Below are positions 15,967 to 24,000 of a DNA stretch of 50,163 nt, piece after piece. Position 1 is the first letter of the stretch; each line of letters opens with the position of its first letter. A program made the translations under genes and the position numbers. This DNA is from Bacteroidales bacterium UBA3844 (GTDB taxonomy: Bacteria; Bacteroidota; Bacteroidia; Bacteroidales; Paludibacteraceae), in the NCBI GenBank assembly GCA_002392915.1, contig DGHQ01000012.1, positions 1 through 50,163 of the forward strand, read 5' to 3'. The notes under the pieces are model-generated. The model made no database searches, was not told the origin of the DNA, and worked only from the letters and a program-made list of their open reading frames with translations.

Positions 15967-18573
15967 ATGAAAAACAATTATGCGTTTAAGCGTTTCGCTT
16001 TTATAAACCTTCTCCTGTTAGGCTCTGTTAGCGGAACTTTTGCACAAGATAATCCTTGTGCTGAGATTTCAGATGTCGAGTTCCGAAATCCGAGGGCAGA
16101 GTTCTGTGAGGGCGAAAGCAAGGGCATGGTGGACATGACTTTGACAAAGGGAACTGCATCCGACTACCTGATCCATTGGTGGCAGGGTGCAGACGATGTG
16201 TCAGGGACACTGTTAGGCGACGACATGGACGAGAAGTTCTTTGAAAACTTGGAATCGAAGGATGGCGGAATGTTCAGCTACCAGATAGTAGACAAGAATA
16301 CAGGCTGTGTCGGAGAGGTCAAAAACTATGAGATAATTGTCAATCCAATACCAGACGCACCAAAGGATGAGCACCTTTTGTACTCTATGAATGGCAACGC
16401 TAGTGAGATCCTTACAACAGAAAAGTTCAAGCAAACATTGGATCCGTCAAAGAAACTGTGGTGGTTCAAAAGTATGGACGAGCCAAATTCAAAAGGAACC
16501 GCGTCAGTTTCGGTAGACAGGTCTGTGCCAACAGATGTGCTTAAGCCGTATGAATTCTTTATTGCATATCAAGATGGCGATTGTTTCGGAGAAAGAGCCA
16601 GGGTGGAGGTAGAGGTATGGGCTGCGCCGGTACCAGCAGTGACGGATATCGATTTGTGTAAGGATGGCACATTCGATCCTTTGGACGGAATACGTTTAGT
16701 CGACGAGGGGTATGAACTTGTCTGGTTCAAGAGCTCAACTGACACTGCAGGAAAGGCATTGTCGTCTGCTCCGACAGATGTTGTAGATGTGACAACGCCA
16801 GGCAAGTATACATTATATGTGGCACAGCGTGCAACAAAAGAGCCATACGCGCAGAGTAATGTTGCATCGTTCGACGTGACGATATACGATGTCAAGGCAC
16901 CTATAGATGCCAGCCTACATGAGTACTGTGCTAATGAACCGGCTGATAAACTCAGGGCTGAGTTGGTGACAGATGAGAAGAACTATTACTATGCGGATGA
17001 GGTGGTGTACGTGTCAGGAACAGCGGAGAAATCTACAATCATACCAGACACAAAGGTGTCTACATCTAAGACTTACGATTATCAGGCTTACCAAATATTC
17101 ACAACTCCAGAATCACAGCAGGTATGTAAAGGACCTAGCATAGATATTGGTGTTGATGTCATTGCGGTGGAGAAACCTAAGGTTAACCAATCGGTTAGTT
17201 ATTCGAAGAGTGAAGCATTTGAGACAAAGGAGTTTGTTGACATCTTGGTGAAGAGTCCTGATGTGATTGATAATGTTGAAGGTCAGACTTTGTTGTGGGC
17301 AGTGGATCAGAATGGCGTGTATGTCAAGGGATCAACGTCTTCTTCGAAGCCATACTACAATGAATCGTTATCTTATGGGATAGTAGAGAAGCAGGAGCGT
17401 TGGGTAAAATGGGAAATGATGACTGCCGCAGGATTGACATGCCAAAGTGATCCAGAAAAGATAGATATTATCATCAGATCGACTCCTGCTCCTATAGTGA
17501 GAAAAATAGAAATCTGTGAGGATGTGTTCAAGAGTGGAAGCATACCTTCCGAAAATGAGCCTGCCAAAAATGCAGTGATAAATGCCGATAAAGGAAGTCT
17601 TCCAGATGCGGACAAGTATGAACTAGTATGGTTCGACAATCAGCAAGATGCTGACGAATCGATGACAAATTCAAGTAAATTGTCATTGGGTAGAAGAACA
17701 GCTCCTACATTGACTGATGTGTTCTCGGGAGTCGATATGTCGGATCCGTATGAGTCGGAGTGGAGAAAATCGCTTTATGTCGTACAGACATACGATGACG
17801 GAAATGGAAATATCACAACTTCACCAGCGTCGGAAATGAGGATTACCATCAACGCAACACCTAAACTAAAAGGAATAGCCCATGAACCTGTTTGTATGGG
17901 ACCTGTGAATCTGACAGGCAATAAATTTTGGAATGTGTTCAATGGTGTGAAGGTTGATGCTGAGTATTTGTATAATGGATCGTCAGTGACACAGAGTGCA
18001 ACCAACTTGACAAAGGCTGGAAAATACACGATTAATGCTACTTCGTCATTAGGATGTAAGTCTGAGCCGTTGGAAGTCCAACTTGACATCAGAAATATTT
18101 CCTTAGAGATGGTTCCTAAATCGGAGGTAAAGCCTGGAACTGACATTTCATTGACGGTGAAACCCAATTTCTCATACAATGTGGATGGAAGGGAAGCTAA
18201 GGAAGGTAAGGTGAAACTTTCATGGAGTTCGGAGGAGAATATCTCGGATAAACCTACAGATAACGGAACTCTAGATCCTGATGCAGAATCATTTACATAT
18301 AAAACAGGAAAATTTGATGGCAAACCAGGTGATACACATACAATCACTATTTCCGTGACAGATGGCTATTGTATGTCTAAAGCCACTCATATTGTTACGG
18401 TAGAGAAACAGTCTGCAGTTGATCCAATCTCAGCGGAAAAAGCTGATGATATTGTGAATGTCTACACTGTCTCAGGTGCATTGGTCAAGGCAAACGTCAA
18501 GAGATCGGAAGCTTTGAAAGGATTGCTTGAGGGCATCTACGTCGTCGGCAATGAAAAAATGATTGTCAGGTAG
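15967..18573 (+). CDS. Large secreted Ig-like repeat surface protein with short C-terminal sorting-like tail
   Basis: 868 aa. It has a signal peptide (residues 1-27, ending SGTFAQ), then at least five modules of ~120-150 residues of the Ig-like kind seen in Bacteroidota surface proteins. Each module has a 'C...' strand such as 'NPCAEISDVEF', 'DIDLCKDGTFD' or 'KIEICEDVFKSG', an 'ELVWF' or 'LWWFK' strand, and a linker like 'STPAPIVRK'. The tail 'VNVYTVSGALVKANV...GIYVVGNEKMIVR' resembles a short T9SS-type C-terminal domain but lacks 'YPNP'. Function unknown, probably adhesion or envelope structure. Its TAG stop lies inside a GTAGAGACG palindrome, so the insertion of that element may have set the present end. 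Confidence 0.75.
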   Translation: MKNNYAFKRFAFINLLLLGSVSGTFAQDNPCAEISDVEFRNPRAEFCEGESKGMVDMTLTKGTASDYLIHWWQGADDVSGTLLGDDMDEKFFENLESKDGGMFSYQIVDKNTGCVGEVKNYEIIVNPIPDAPKDEHLLYSMNGNASEILTTEKFKQTLDPSKKLWWFKSMDEPNSKGTASVSVDRSVPTDVLKPYEFFIAYQDGDCFGERARVEVEVWAAPVPAVTDIDLCKDGTFDPLDGIRLVDEGYELVWFKSSTDTAGKALSSAPTDVVDVTTPGKYTLYVAQRATKEPYAQSNVASFDVTIYDVKAPIDASLHEYCANEPADKLRAELVTDEKNYYYADEVVYVSGTAEKSTIIPDTKVSTSKTYDYQAYQIFTTPESQQVCKGPSIDIGVDVIAVEKPKVNQSVSYSKSEAFETKEFVDILVKSPDVIDNVEGQTLLWAVDQNGVYVKGSTSSSKPYYNESLSYGIVEKQERWVKWEMMTAAGLTCQSDPEKIDIIIRSTPAPIVRKIEICEDVFKSGSIPSENEPAKNAVINADKGSLPDADKYELVWFDNQQDADESMTNSSKLSLGRRTAPTLTDVFSGVDMSDPYESEWRKSLYVVQTYDDGNGNITTSPASEMRITINATPKLKGIAHEPVCMGPVNLTGNKFWNVFNGVKVDAEYLYNGSSVTQSATNLTKAGKYTINATSSLGCKSEPLEVQLDIRNISLEMVPKSEVKPGTDISLTVKPNFSYNVDGREAKEGKVKLSWSSEENISDKPTDNGTLDPDAESFTYKTGKFDGKPGDTHTITISVTDGYCMSKATHIVTVEKQSAVDPISAEKADDIVNVYTVSGALVKANVKRSEALKGLLEGIYVVGNEKMIVR

Positions 18574-18595
18574 AGACGCACGGACGTGCGTGTCC
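18570..18595. repeat. GTAGAGACG palindromic repeat, copy 6, overlapping a stop codon
   Basis: GTAGAGACGCACG, GA, CGTGCGTGTC. The core arms ACGCACG and CGTGCGT are at 18576-18582 and 18585-18591. The TAG of the element (18571-18573) is the stop codon of the Ig-like protein. Confidence 0.75.
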
Positions 18596-18681
18596 ATTAA
18601 AAATATTGGCGTGCATGTCCATTAGACAATGCAGAATTATAAATTAGAAATGCAAAATTGTTGCAAATCTATCTCTTGAAA

Positions 18682-18763
18682 TGCACGAATTCACCGTGCA
18701 TTCTTGAATATGAATTAAATAAAACAGACCATTCCACAAATGCGTGGGATGGTCTGTTTTTTT
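18682..18763 (+). terminator. Double-hairpin terminator after the Ig-like protein
   Basis: TGCAC (18682-18686) and GTGCA (18696-18700) form a small hairpin. CAGACCATTCCAC pairs with GTGGGATGGTCTG (18725-18756), followed by seven T. It is near-identical to 15737-15806. Confidence 0.85.
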
Positions 18764-18784
18764 GTCCACAAGTTTTATTTGATT

Positions 18785-18840
18785 TTAAACGGATGTCAAT
18801 AATTTTTCATTTGACATTCCGCATTTCTAATTCTGTATTT
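18785..18840. repeat. AT-rich dispersed repeat, left copy
   Basis: The 28-nt stretch 18785-18812 matches 20979-21006 at 26 positions, and the similarity continues more weakly for ~30 nt. The two copies flank the sulfur/encapsulin cluster in the same orientation. A related inverted piece lies near 18629-18656. The rest of 18841-18958 holds no other feature that I see. Confidence 0.55.
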
Positions 18841-18958
18841 TCCTCCCGTCTGCCTGACTGCCATATCACTATAGTTAGTGATATGTTTGACATAAAATTG
18901 CTATTTACTCACTTGATATATCACCGTTACTTTGCATTAAAATTTAATGAGAGACGGT

Positions 18959-19432
18959 ATGGAAAAGAAATTAAGTATTATAGCTTTTAGCGGGGATTTC
19001 GACAAATTGACAGCTGTTTTCACTTTGGCTACAGGAGCTGCGGCTGTTGGGTATGAAGTAAATCTGTTTTTTACTTTCTGGGGTCTTGACGCTCTGAAAA
19101 AGAAGCAGGGCAGGGCATTCATTGGCGGAAATTGGCTTACTCGTATTTTCGGATTTTTGATGGGTGGACTGAATGTCGCGCCAAACAGTCGTTTTAATTT
19201 CTTAGGCATCGGTCCGAAGGTGTTCCGTGGTTTGATGCGAAAAAACAATGTCGCCACTTTGGAGGAGTTGGTGGAGGCGGCTAAAGCATTGGGAATCAAT
19301 TTTTATGCTTGTGAGATGGCGATGCATGTGTTAGGTCTTTCGAAAGATGATTTTATTCCTGAGGTAAAGGATGTTTTGGGAGTCGCCTCTTTTTTGAAAT
19401 TGTCGGATGGCGGACAAACATTGTTCATTTAA
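18959..19432 (+). CDS. DsrE/DsrF-like sulfur-relay family protein
   Basis: 157 aa. Of two ATGs (18947 and 18959) I prefer 18959, which gives the usual N-terminus 'MEKKLSIIAFSGDFDKLTAV'. The fold pattern is that of DsrE-like proteins: an N-terminal beta strand with a helix ('FTLATGAAAVGYEVNLFFTF'), and a C-terminal 'INFYACEMAMHVLGLSKDD' holding the cysteine often conserved in this family. Such proteins accept or pass sulfane sulfur from TusA-type carriers and are often found beside tusA. Here a TusA-like gene follows after 10 nt. The true sulfur partner is not shown by the sequence. Confidence 0.85.
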   Translation: MEKKLSIIAFSGDFDKLTAVFTLATGAAAVGYEVNLFFTFWGLDALKKKQGRAFIGGNWLTRIFGFLMGGLNVAPNSRFNFLGIGPKVFRGLMRKNNVATLEELVEAAKALGINFYACEMAMHVLGLSKDDFIPEVKDVLGVASFLKLSDGGQTLFI

Positions 19433-19442
19433 TTCAGATATT

Positions 19443-19667
19443 ATGGCAACAAAAGTATTAGACATCACGAAAGAACATTGTCCTATGACTTTCGTGAAAA
19501 CAAAGATTGAATTGGCAAAACTGAAAGAAGGGGACATCCTTGAAGTGTTGCTTAGTGAGGGCGAACCTTTGGAAAATGTGCCAAGAAGTGCAACTGAACA
19601 AGGGTTTAATGTGTTAAGCGTGGAGTTTGTTGAAGGTACAACACATAAAGTTATAATCAAAAAATAA
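19443..19667 (+). CDS. tusA: TusA-family sulfur carrier protein
   Basis: 74 aa, the usual TusA size. The start at 19443 gives 'MATKVLDITKEHCPMTFVKT'. The motif CPxxxxKxK ('CPMTFVKTK', active Cys13) marks the family. This cysteine carries sulfur as a persulfide from a cysteine desulfurase to acceptors. The gene lies between the DsrE-like gene and the encapsulin-derived gene (11 nt before it), so the three form one transcription unit devoted to sulfur handling. Whether it serves tRNA thiolation or a sulfur-storage compartment is not known. Confidence 0.9.
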   Translation: MATKVLDITKEHCPMTFVKTKIELAKLKEGDILEVLLSEGEPLENVPRSATEQGFNVLSVEFVEGTTHKVIIKK

Positions 19668-19678
19668 ATAATACGAAC

Positions 19679-20293
19679 ATGGCAGATTCTAATTTACAAC
19701 GTAGCGTCACTACAGCTACTGCCAGAAAACTGGCAACCACTACCAAAACAGCCCCTCAGATGGGCAGTATCACTCCTCGCCTTTTGCTAAAACTTCTTCC
19801 TTGGGTGCAGGTGAGCGGCGGTACTTTCCGTGTCAACAGAACAAAGGTTGATCTTAAAAAGAGTGACAGACTGGCTATCGAATATATCAATGGACAACCA
19901 TCTTTCTCGTCTAAGAGCTTGAAATCTATCCCTTTGTTCTCAGAATTTGAGGATAAGATTGTAGACAGACTAGTAAGCTCATTTGAGACAAACGAAGTAG
20001 AAATAGGAAAACTATTTGTTGAGGCTGGCAAGGATAAACAGAAATTCTTTATTGTCGCAAACGGTCAGGCGGAGGTGTTCAGTAAGGGTCCTCACGGGGA
20101 AGAATTACGGATTGCATTGATCGGAGACGGTGAATATTTCGGTGAGACTGATCTGCTCGACGACGCAAAGTCGACTGTATCCGTAAGAGCTATCACCCCT
20201 ACCGTCTTCTTGGGATTGAAACTAAAGGATTTGGAGAAATTCATTAAGGACGTCCCTGATTTCGTCTCCGTCGTATTCTTGCCACAGATGTGA
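19679..20293 (+). CDS. Truncated family 2B encapsulin: N-terminal arm and cyclic-nucleotide-binding domain only
   Basis: 204 aa. Residues ~10-55 ('ARKLATTTKTAPQMGSITPR', 'LLLKLLPWVQVSGGTFRVNR') match, from memory, the N-terminal arm of family 2B (SrpI-like) encapsulin shell proteins. Residues ~85-200 are a cyclic-nucleotide-binding fold ('IPLFSEFEDKIVDRL', 'GQAEVFSKG', 'LIGDGEYFGETDLLDD'), as inserted in those shells. Full-length shells are ~450-480 aa; the HK97-like shell domain (~250 aa) is missing here. The frame ends at TGA 20291-20293, inside the coding frame of the next gene, whose own N-terminus is missing. I infer one deletion that joined the two genes. No capsid can be built from this product alone. 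A free-standing nucleotide-binding protein is the less likely alternative. Confidence 0.8.
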   Translation: MADSNLQRSVTTATARKLATTTKTAPQMGSITPRLLLKLLPWVQVSGGTFRVNRTKVDLKKSDRLAIEYINGQPSFSSKSLKSIPLFSEFEDKIVDRLVSSFETNEVEIGKLFVEAGKDKQKFFIVANGQAEVFSKGPHGEELRIALIGDGEYFGETDLLDDAKSTVSVRAITPTVFLGLKLKDLEKFIKDVPDFVSVVFLPQM

Positions 20294-20805
20294 TAGCGGC
20301 ATTCAATGGGGATCCTGCCGCAAAAAACTATGGCGAGATCATCAGCTGTTATCCTATCATAAAAGAGCTGACAATCTATCGTATGGCTCACGAGTTGTGG
20401 AATCTGGAAGTGCCACTCATTCCAAGAATGTTGACGGAGATAGCTCATTCAGAGACAGGCATAGACATCCATCCTGGAGCGACAATAGGAGAGTATTTCA
20501 CGATTGACCATGGCACAGGAGTGGTGATTGGAGAAATAAGTGTGATAGGAAAGAATGTGAAACTCTACCAGGGAGTCACACTTGGTGCAAAAAGTTTCTC
20601 GTTAGACAACGATGGAAATCCGATAAAAGGCATACCGCGTCATCCTATCCTTAAAGATAATGTTATTGTATATTCCAACGCTTCCATCCTTGGCAGAATC
20701 ACAATAGGTGAGGGTGCTGTCGTAGGAGGTAATATTTGGGTCACTCATGATGTCCCTGCCGGTGCTACCATAACGCAAAAAACTTTATTGGACGGTCATA
20801 AATAG
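20290..20805 (+). CDS. cysE: Serine O-acetyltransferase, N-terminally truncated
   Basis: Makes O-acetylserine from serine and acetyl-CoA for cysteine synthesis. The left-handed beta-helix (hexapeptide repeats) is intact: 'GIDIHPGATIGEYFTIDHGT', 'GVVIGE', 'GIPRHPILKDNVIVYSNASI'. It includes the His residues of the active site. The protein is 171 aa from the GTG at 20290. It begins in the middle of the helical N-terminal domain, at a point matching E. coli 'DIQAVRTRDPAVDKY' (here 'DVIAAFNGDPAAKNYGEI'). About 85 or more residues of the normal enzyme are absent. In the same frame the recognisable part starts at 'RRILATDV' (~20269), preceded by a stop at 20257. Start and activity are therefore uncertain. 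Related enzymes are found in encapsulin sulfur operons (srpH beside srpI). Confidence 0.85.
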   Translation: MIAAFNGDPAAKNYGEIISCYPIIKELTIYRMAHELWNLEVPLIPRMLTEIAHSETGIDIHPGATIGEYFTIDHGTGVVIGEISVIGKNVKLYQGVTLGAKSFSLDNDGNPIKGIPRHPILKDNVIVYSNASILGRITIGEGAVVGGNIWVTHDVPAGATITQKTLLDGHK

Positions 20806-20807
20806 AA

Positions 20808-20834
20808 AAAGACGGGATTTCCCCCGTCTTTGTG
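20808..20834 (+). terminator. Hairpin terminator after cysE
   Basis: AAAGACGGG (20808-20816) pairs with CCCGTCTTT (20823-20831) over a 6-nt loop, right after the stop. The T tract is short and broken. It could also serve the minus strand. Confidence 0.65.
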
Positions 20835-20978
20835 ATTTTATGAATAAGAATTTTAAGACCATATGTTTGATAGATATTGGATCAAACCTCACTATTCATA
20901 ATTATTCAGTGCTCGCCTTCGGCTCGCACGTGAAGAAAGGTTATGGCGTTCCGCCCTTTACAATCCTCATGTTTAATC

Positions 20979-21034
20979 TTAAACGGCTGCCAATAATTTT
21001 TCATTTAGCATTTAGCATTTCGAATTCTGCATCT
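20979..21034. repeat. AT-rich dispersed repeat, right copy
   Basis: Matches 18785-18840 in the same orientation. It overlaps the 3' end of the activase gene, so the last few residues of that protein ('KMQNSKC') and its stop come from repeat DNA. Confidence 0.5.
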
Positions 21035-24000
21035 TCACCTGTCTTGCCAGGAAGTGCAGACGGTTGAGCACGTTCACCTCGCTCACACCACCGTCGAAAT
21101 CAAGGAATAGAAGATTCATGTCCGGATACATCTTTTTCACTTTTCTCTCAATTCCCTTGCTTATGACATGGTTGGCTATACATCCGAATGGCTGCAGACT
21201 CACTGCCGCGTTGATGCCTCGTTGTGCAAACGAGACAAATTCCGCTGGGATAAGCCATCCTTCGCCAAACTGTGCTGCCGGACAGACTATCTTGGCTGCG
21301 TTCTCCATCTCATGGTTTATGTCTGCGCTCTTCTCGTAGTATCTGAATGCCGACGCTGCTTTGTCGAATTCATTCATAAGGCTGACAAGTCTATTTTCCA
21401 ATACGTTGTTGAGCATACGTCGCCAGATTGACACCTTCTCCAAGTTGTTCCTTCTGTTGAACTTAGCATTAGGGAAGTATTGGCTGAAAAACTCGATTAT
21501 GCTTGGAATCACAGGCTCGATGCCTTCGCTCACCAACCAATCCACAACGTGCTGGTTTCCGAAACTGTTGTATTTAATGAAGATTTCCCCCACCACTCCT
21601 ATGCGTGGCACCTTCTTGTCGGATGCCGCGGCGTTGAACTCATTTGCCGCTTCACGTAATAGGTTGAGAATGGTTTTCTTGTCTCCACTGGTAGAAATGG
21701 AAACATATTTCTTCATGTATTTATCCTTCAATTCTTTTGCCTTGCCTTCCTCTTTCTCCCTTACCGCTGTGGCATAATACATCTTTGCAATAGCCTCAAC
21801 AAATAGCACGGAGTGGAGGATAGGACGGATTGCCTTTTTGATGTTTGGCTGGAATCCGCTCTGCTCGTTGATGGTGTTCATCACTGAGATAGACACCACT
21901 GGAATATTGTCGTAGCCTGCAGCCAACAATGCTTTCTTGATTAACGCGATATAGTTTGTGGCACGACACTGACCTCCTGTCTGTGTAACTGCGAATGCTA
22001 TGTTGCTAGGGTCGTATTTGCCACTTCGCAACGCTGTTATCATGTCTCCCACAACAAGTGTCGCTGGGTAGCAAACTTCGTTGTTGGCGTATTGCAATCC
22101 CGCTTTCACACTCTCTGGAGTGCCAGGAGGAAGACTCTCCACCTCGTATCCCATCAACTCAAACATTGGCGGAATGATAGGGGAATGGAATTCAGAGAAG
22201 AATGGAATCAACACTTTCTTGTTCTTGTCGAGAACTGTGAATTCGGGAGTCGTTTTGAACTCTTTCTTTGTTGCTTCTGTATGGCGTTTGAATTTGATGC
22301 TCTCCACCAAACTACGGATTCTCAAACGTAGAGATCCGGCATTGTTCACGTCGTCTACTTTCAAGATTGTGTGGTTCTTGCCGTAGCGACGCAATATGTC
22401 TCCTACTTCGTCAAGGATGAAAGCGTCTGGTCCGCAACCGAAGTTTGTCAGCTGTACGAAGTGGATATTGTCTTTGCTTTCCGCCACCATCCTTGCCGCA
22501 CGTATGATACGGTTCACATAACTCCATTGTGGAATTATATGGGTCTCTTTGTTGGAATCATCCACACCTCTAGCCACATCTTCCGTCACAACATCTATTC
22601 CGAATGATGTCATGATTTCCGACACTTTGTGCTGGATGAGCGGGTCGTTGTGGTATGGACGGCCGGCAAGCAAAATCACCATACGGTCGTTCTGTTTCGC
22701 CTTTTGAAGTGTCTGCTGTGCTTTTTCAGCTAATGTGTTTTCAAAAGTGTTCTTTGCGTCGATTGCGGCAACGAAAGCCTCTTTGAATGTCTTTTCTGAG
22801 AAACTTTTTCCTAAAATCTCTTTCAAATATGATTTAAGGGCTTTTTTCAAGAGCTTTTCATCCTTAAATGAGATAATCGGGCTATCCACAGGAATATTGC
22901 TTTTCTCCGCTGGATCGATGGCAGATTTGATGACGTCGCTGTATCCGGCGACGATAGGGCAATTGAATGTGTTGTTTTCATTCTTGCCGTCTCTCTTTTC
23001 GTATATTACGTATGGATAGAATATCCTGTCGACCTTTTTCTCCATCAGGTCGAAGATGTGTCCATGTACAAGTTTGGCAGGGAAACAGATATTGTCGGCC
23101 ATGATTGTGTTAAGTCCCTTCTCATACATCTTGAATGATGATCGTGGGCTTGTCACTACTTTGATTCCACACAATGTAAAGAGAGTGTACCAGAACTGGT
23201 AGTCTTCAAACATGCCAAGTACTCGAGGAATACCGATTGTCAAAGGCTTCTCAGACGCATGTCCGTGTGACTCTGCAAGACGTATGTTCTTCTTGAATGC
23301 CAGCTCGCTCTTGTATAGGCTCATGTTGAATCCGGTGACTCTTTCGTCTTCACCTTTGTTGGTGTAGACTTTTTCACATTTGTTGCCGGAGTAGAACACT
23401 TTGCCGTTGGCGAATATGTTTTTCAATACGTGACAGTTGTTTTCGCAGCCCACACATCTGAATGGCTCTACTGTGTATTCGCATGTCTTTGCCATCGTGG
23501 ATAGTTCACGACGGTTGTCCGCACCCATACGTTTTGCATAAAGTGCCGCTCCATACGCACCCATCAGTTCGGGATAGTTGGATACAGTCACAGTCTTCTT
23601 TATGCTGTTTTCGAACGCTCTCACAACAGCTTTGTTGCGCATCGTTCCTCCTTGAAGCACAATGTGGTCGCCTAATTCACTCGCATCTTTAAGTTTCAGC
23701 ACTTTATATAGACAGTTGCCGACCACAGAGTAGGCAAGACCTGCGGAAATGTCTTCGATAGTGGCTCCCTCACGTACACACTGACGCACTTTGGAGTTCA
23801 TGAAGACGGTGCATCGTGTGCCTAAATCTTGCGGATTTGTGCTTTGCAGTGCTTTCTCCACGAATTGTTCGATAGGATATCCGAGTGATGCGGCGAAACT
23901 GTCGATGAATGAACCGCATCCGCTCGAACAGGCTTCGTTGATCTCAAGTCTGTTGATTGTGCCGTTCTCCACGAAGATTGCCTTCATGTCCTGGCCGCCG

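Noticed and set aside
18658..18990. Plus-strand open frame of 110 codons
   Set aside because: It runs through the terminator hairpin and the AT-rich repeat and has no coding character.
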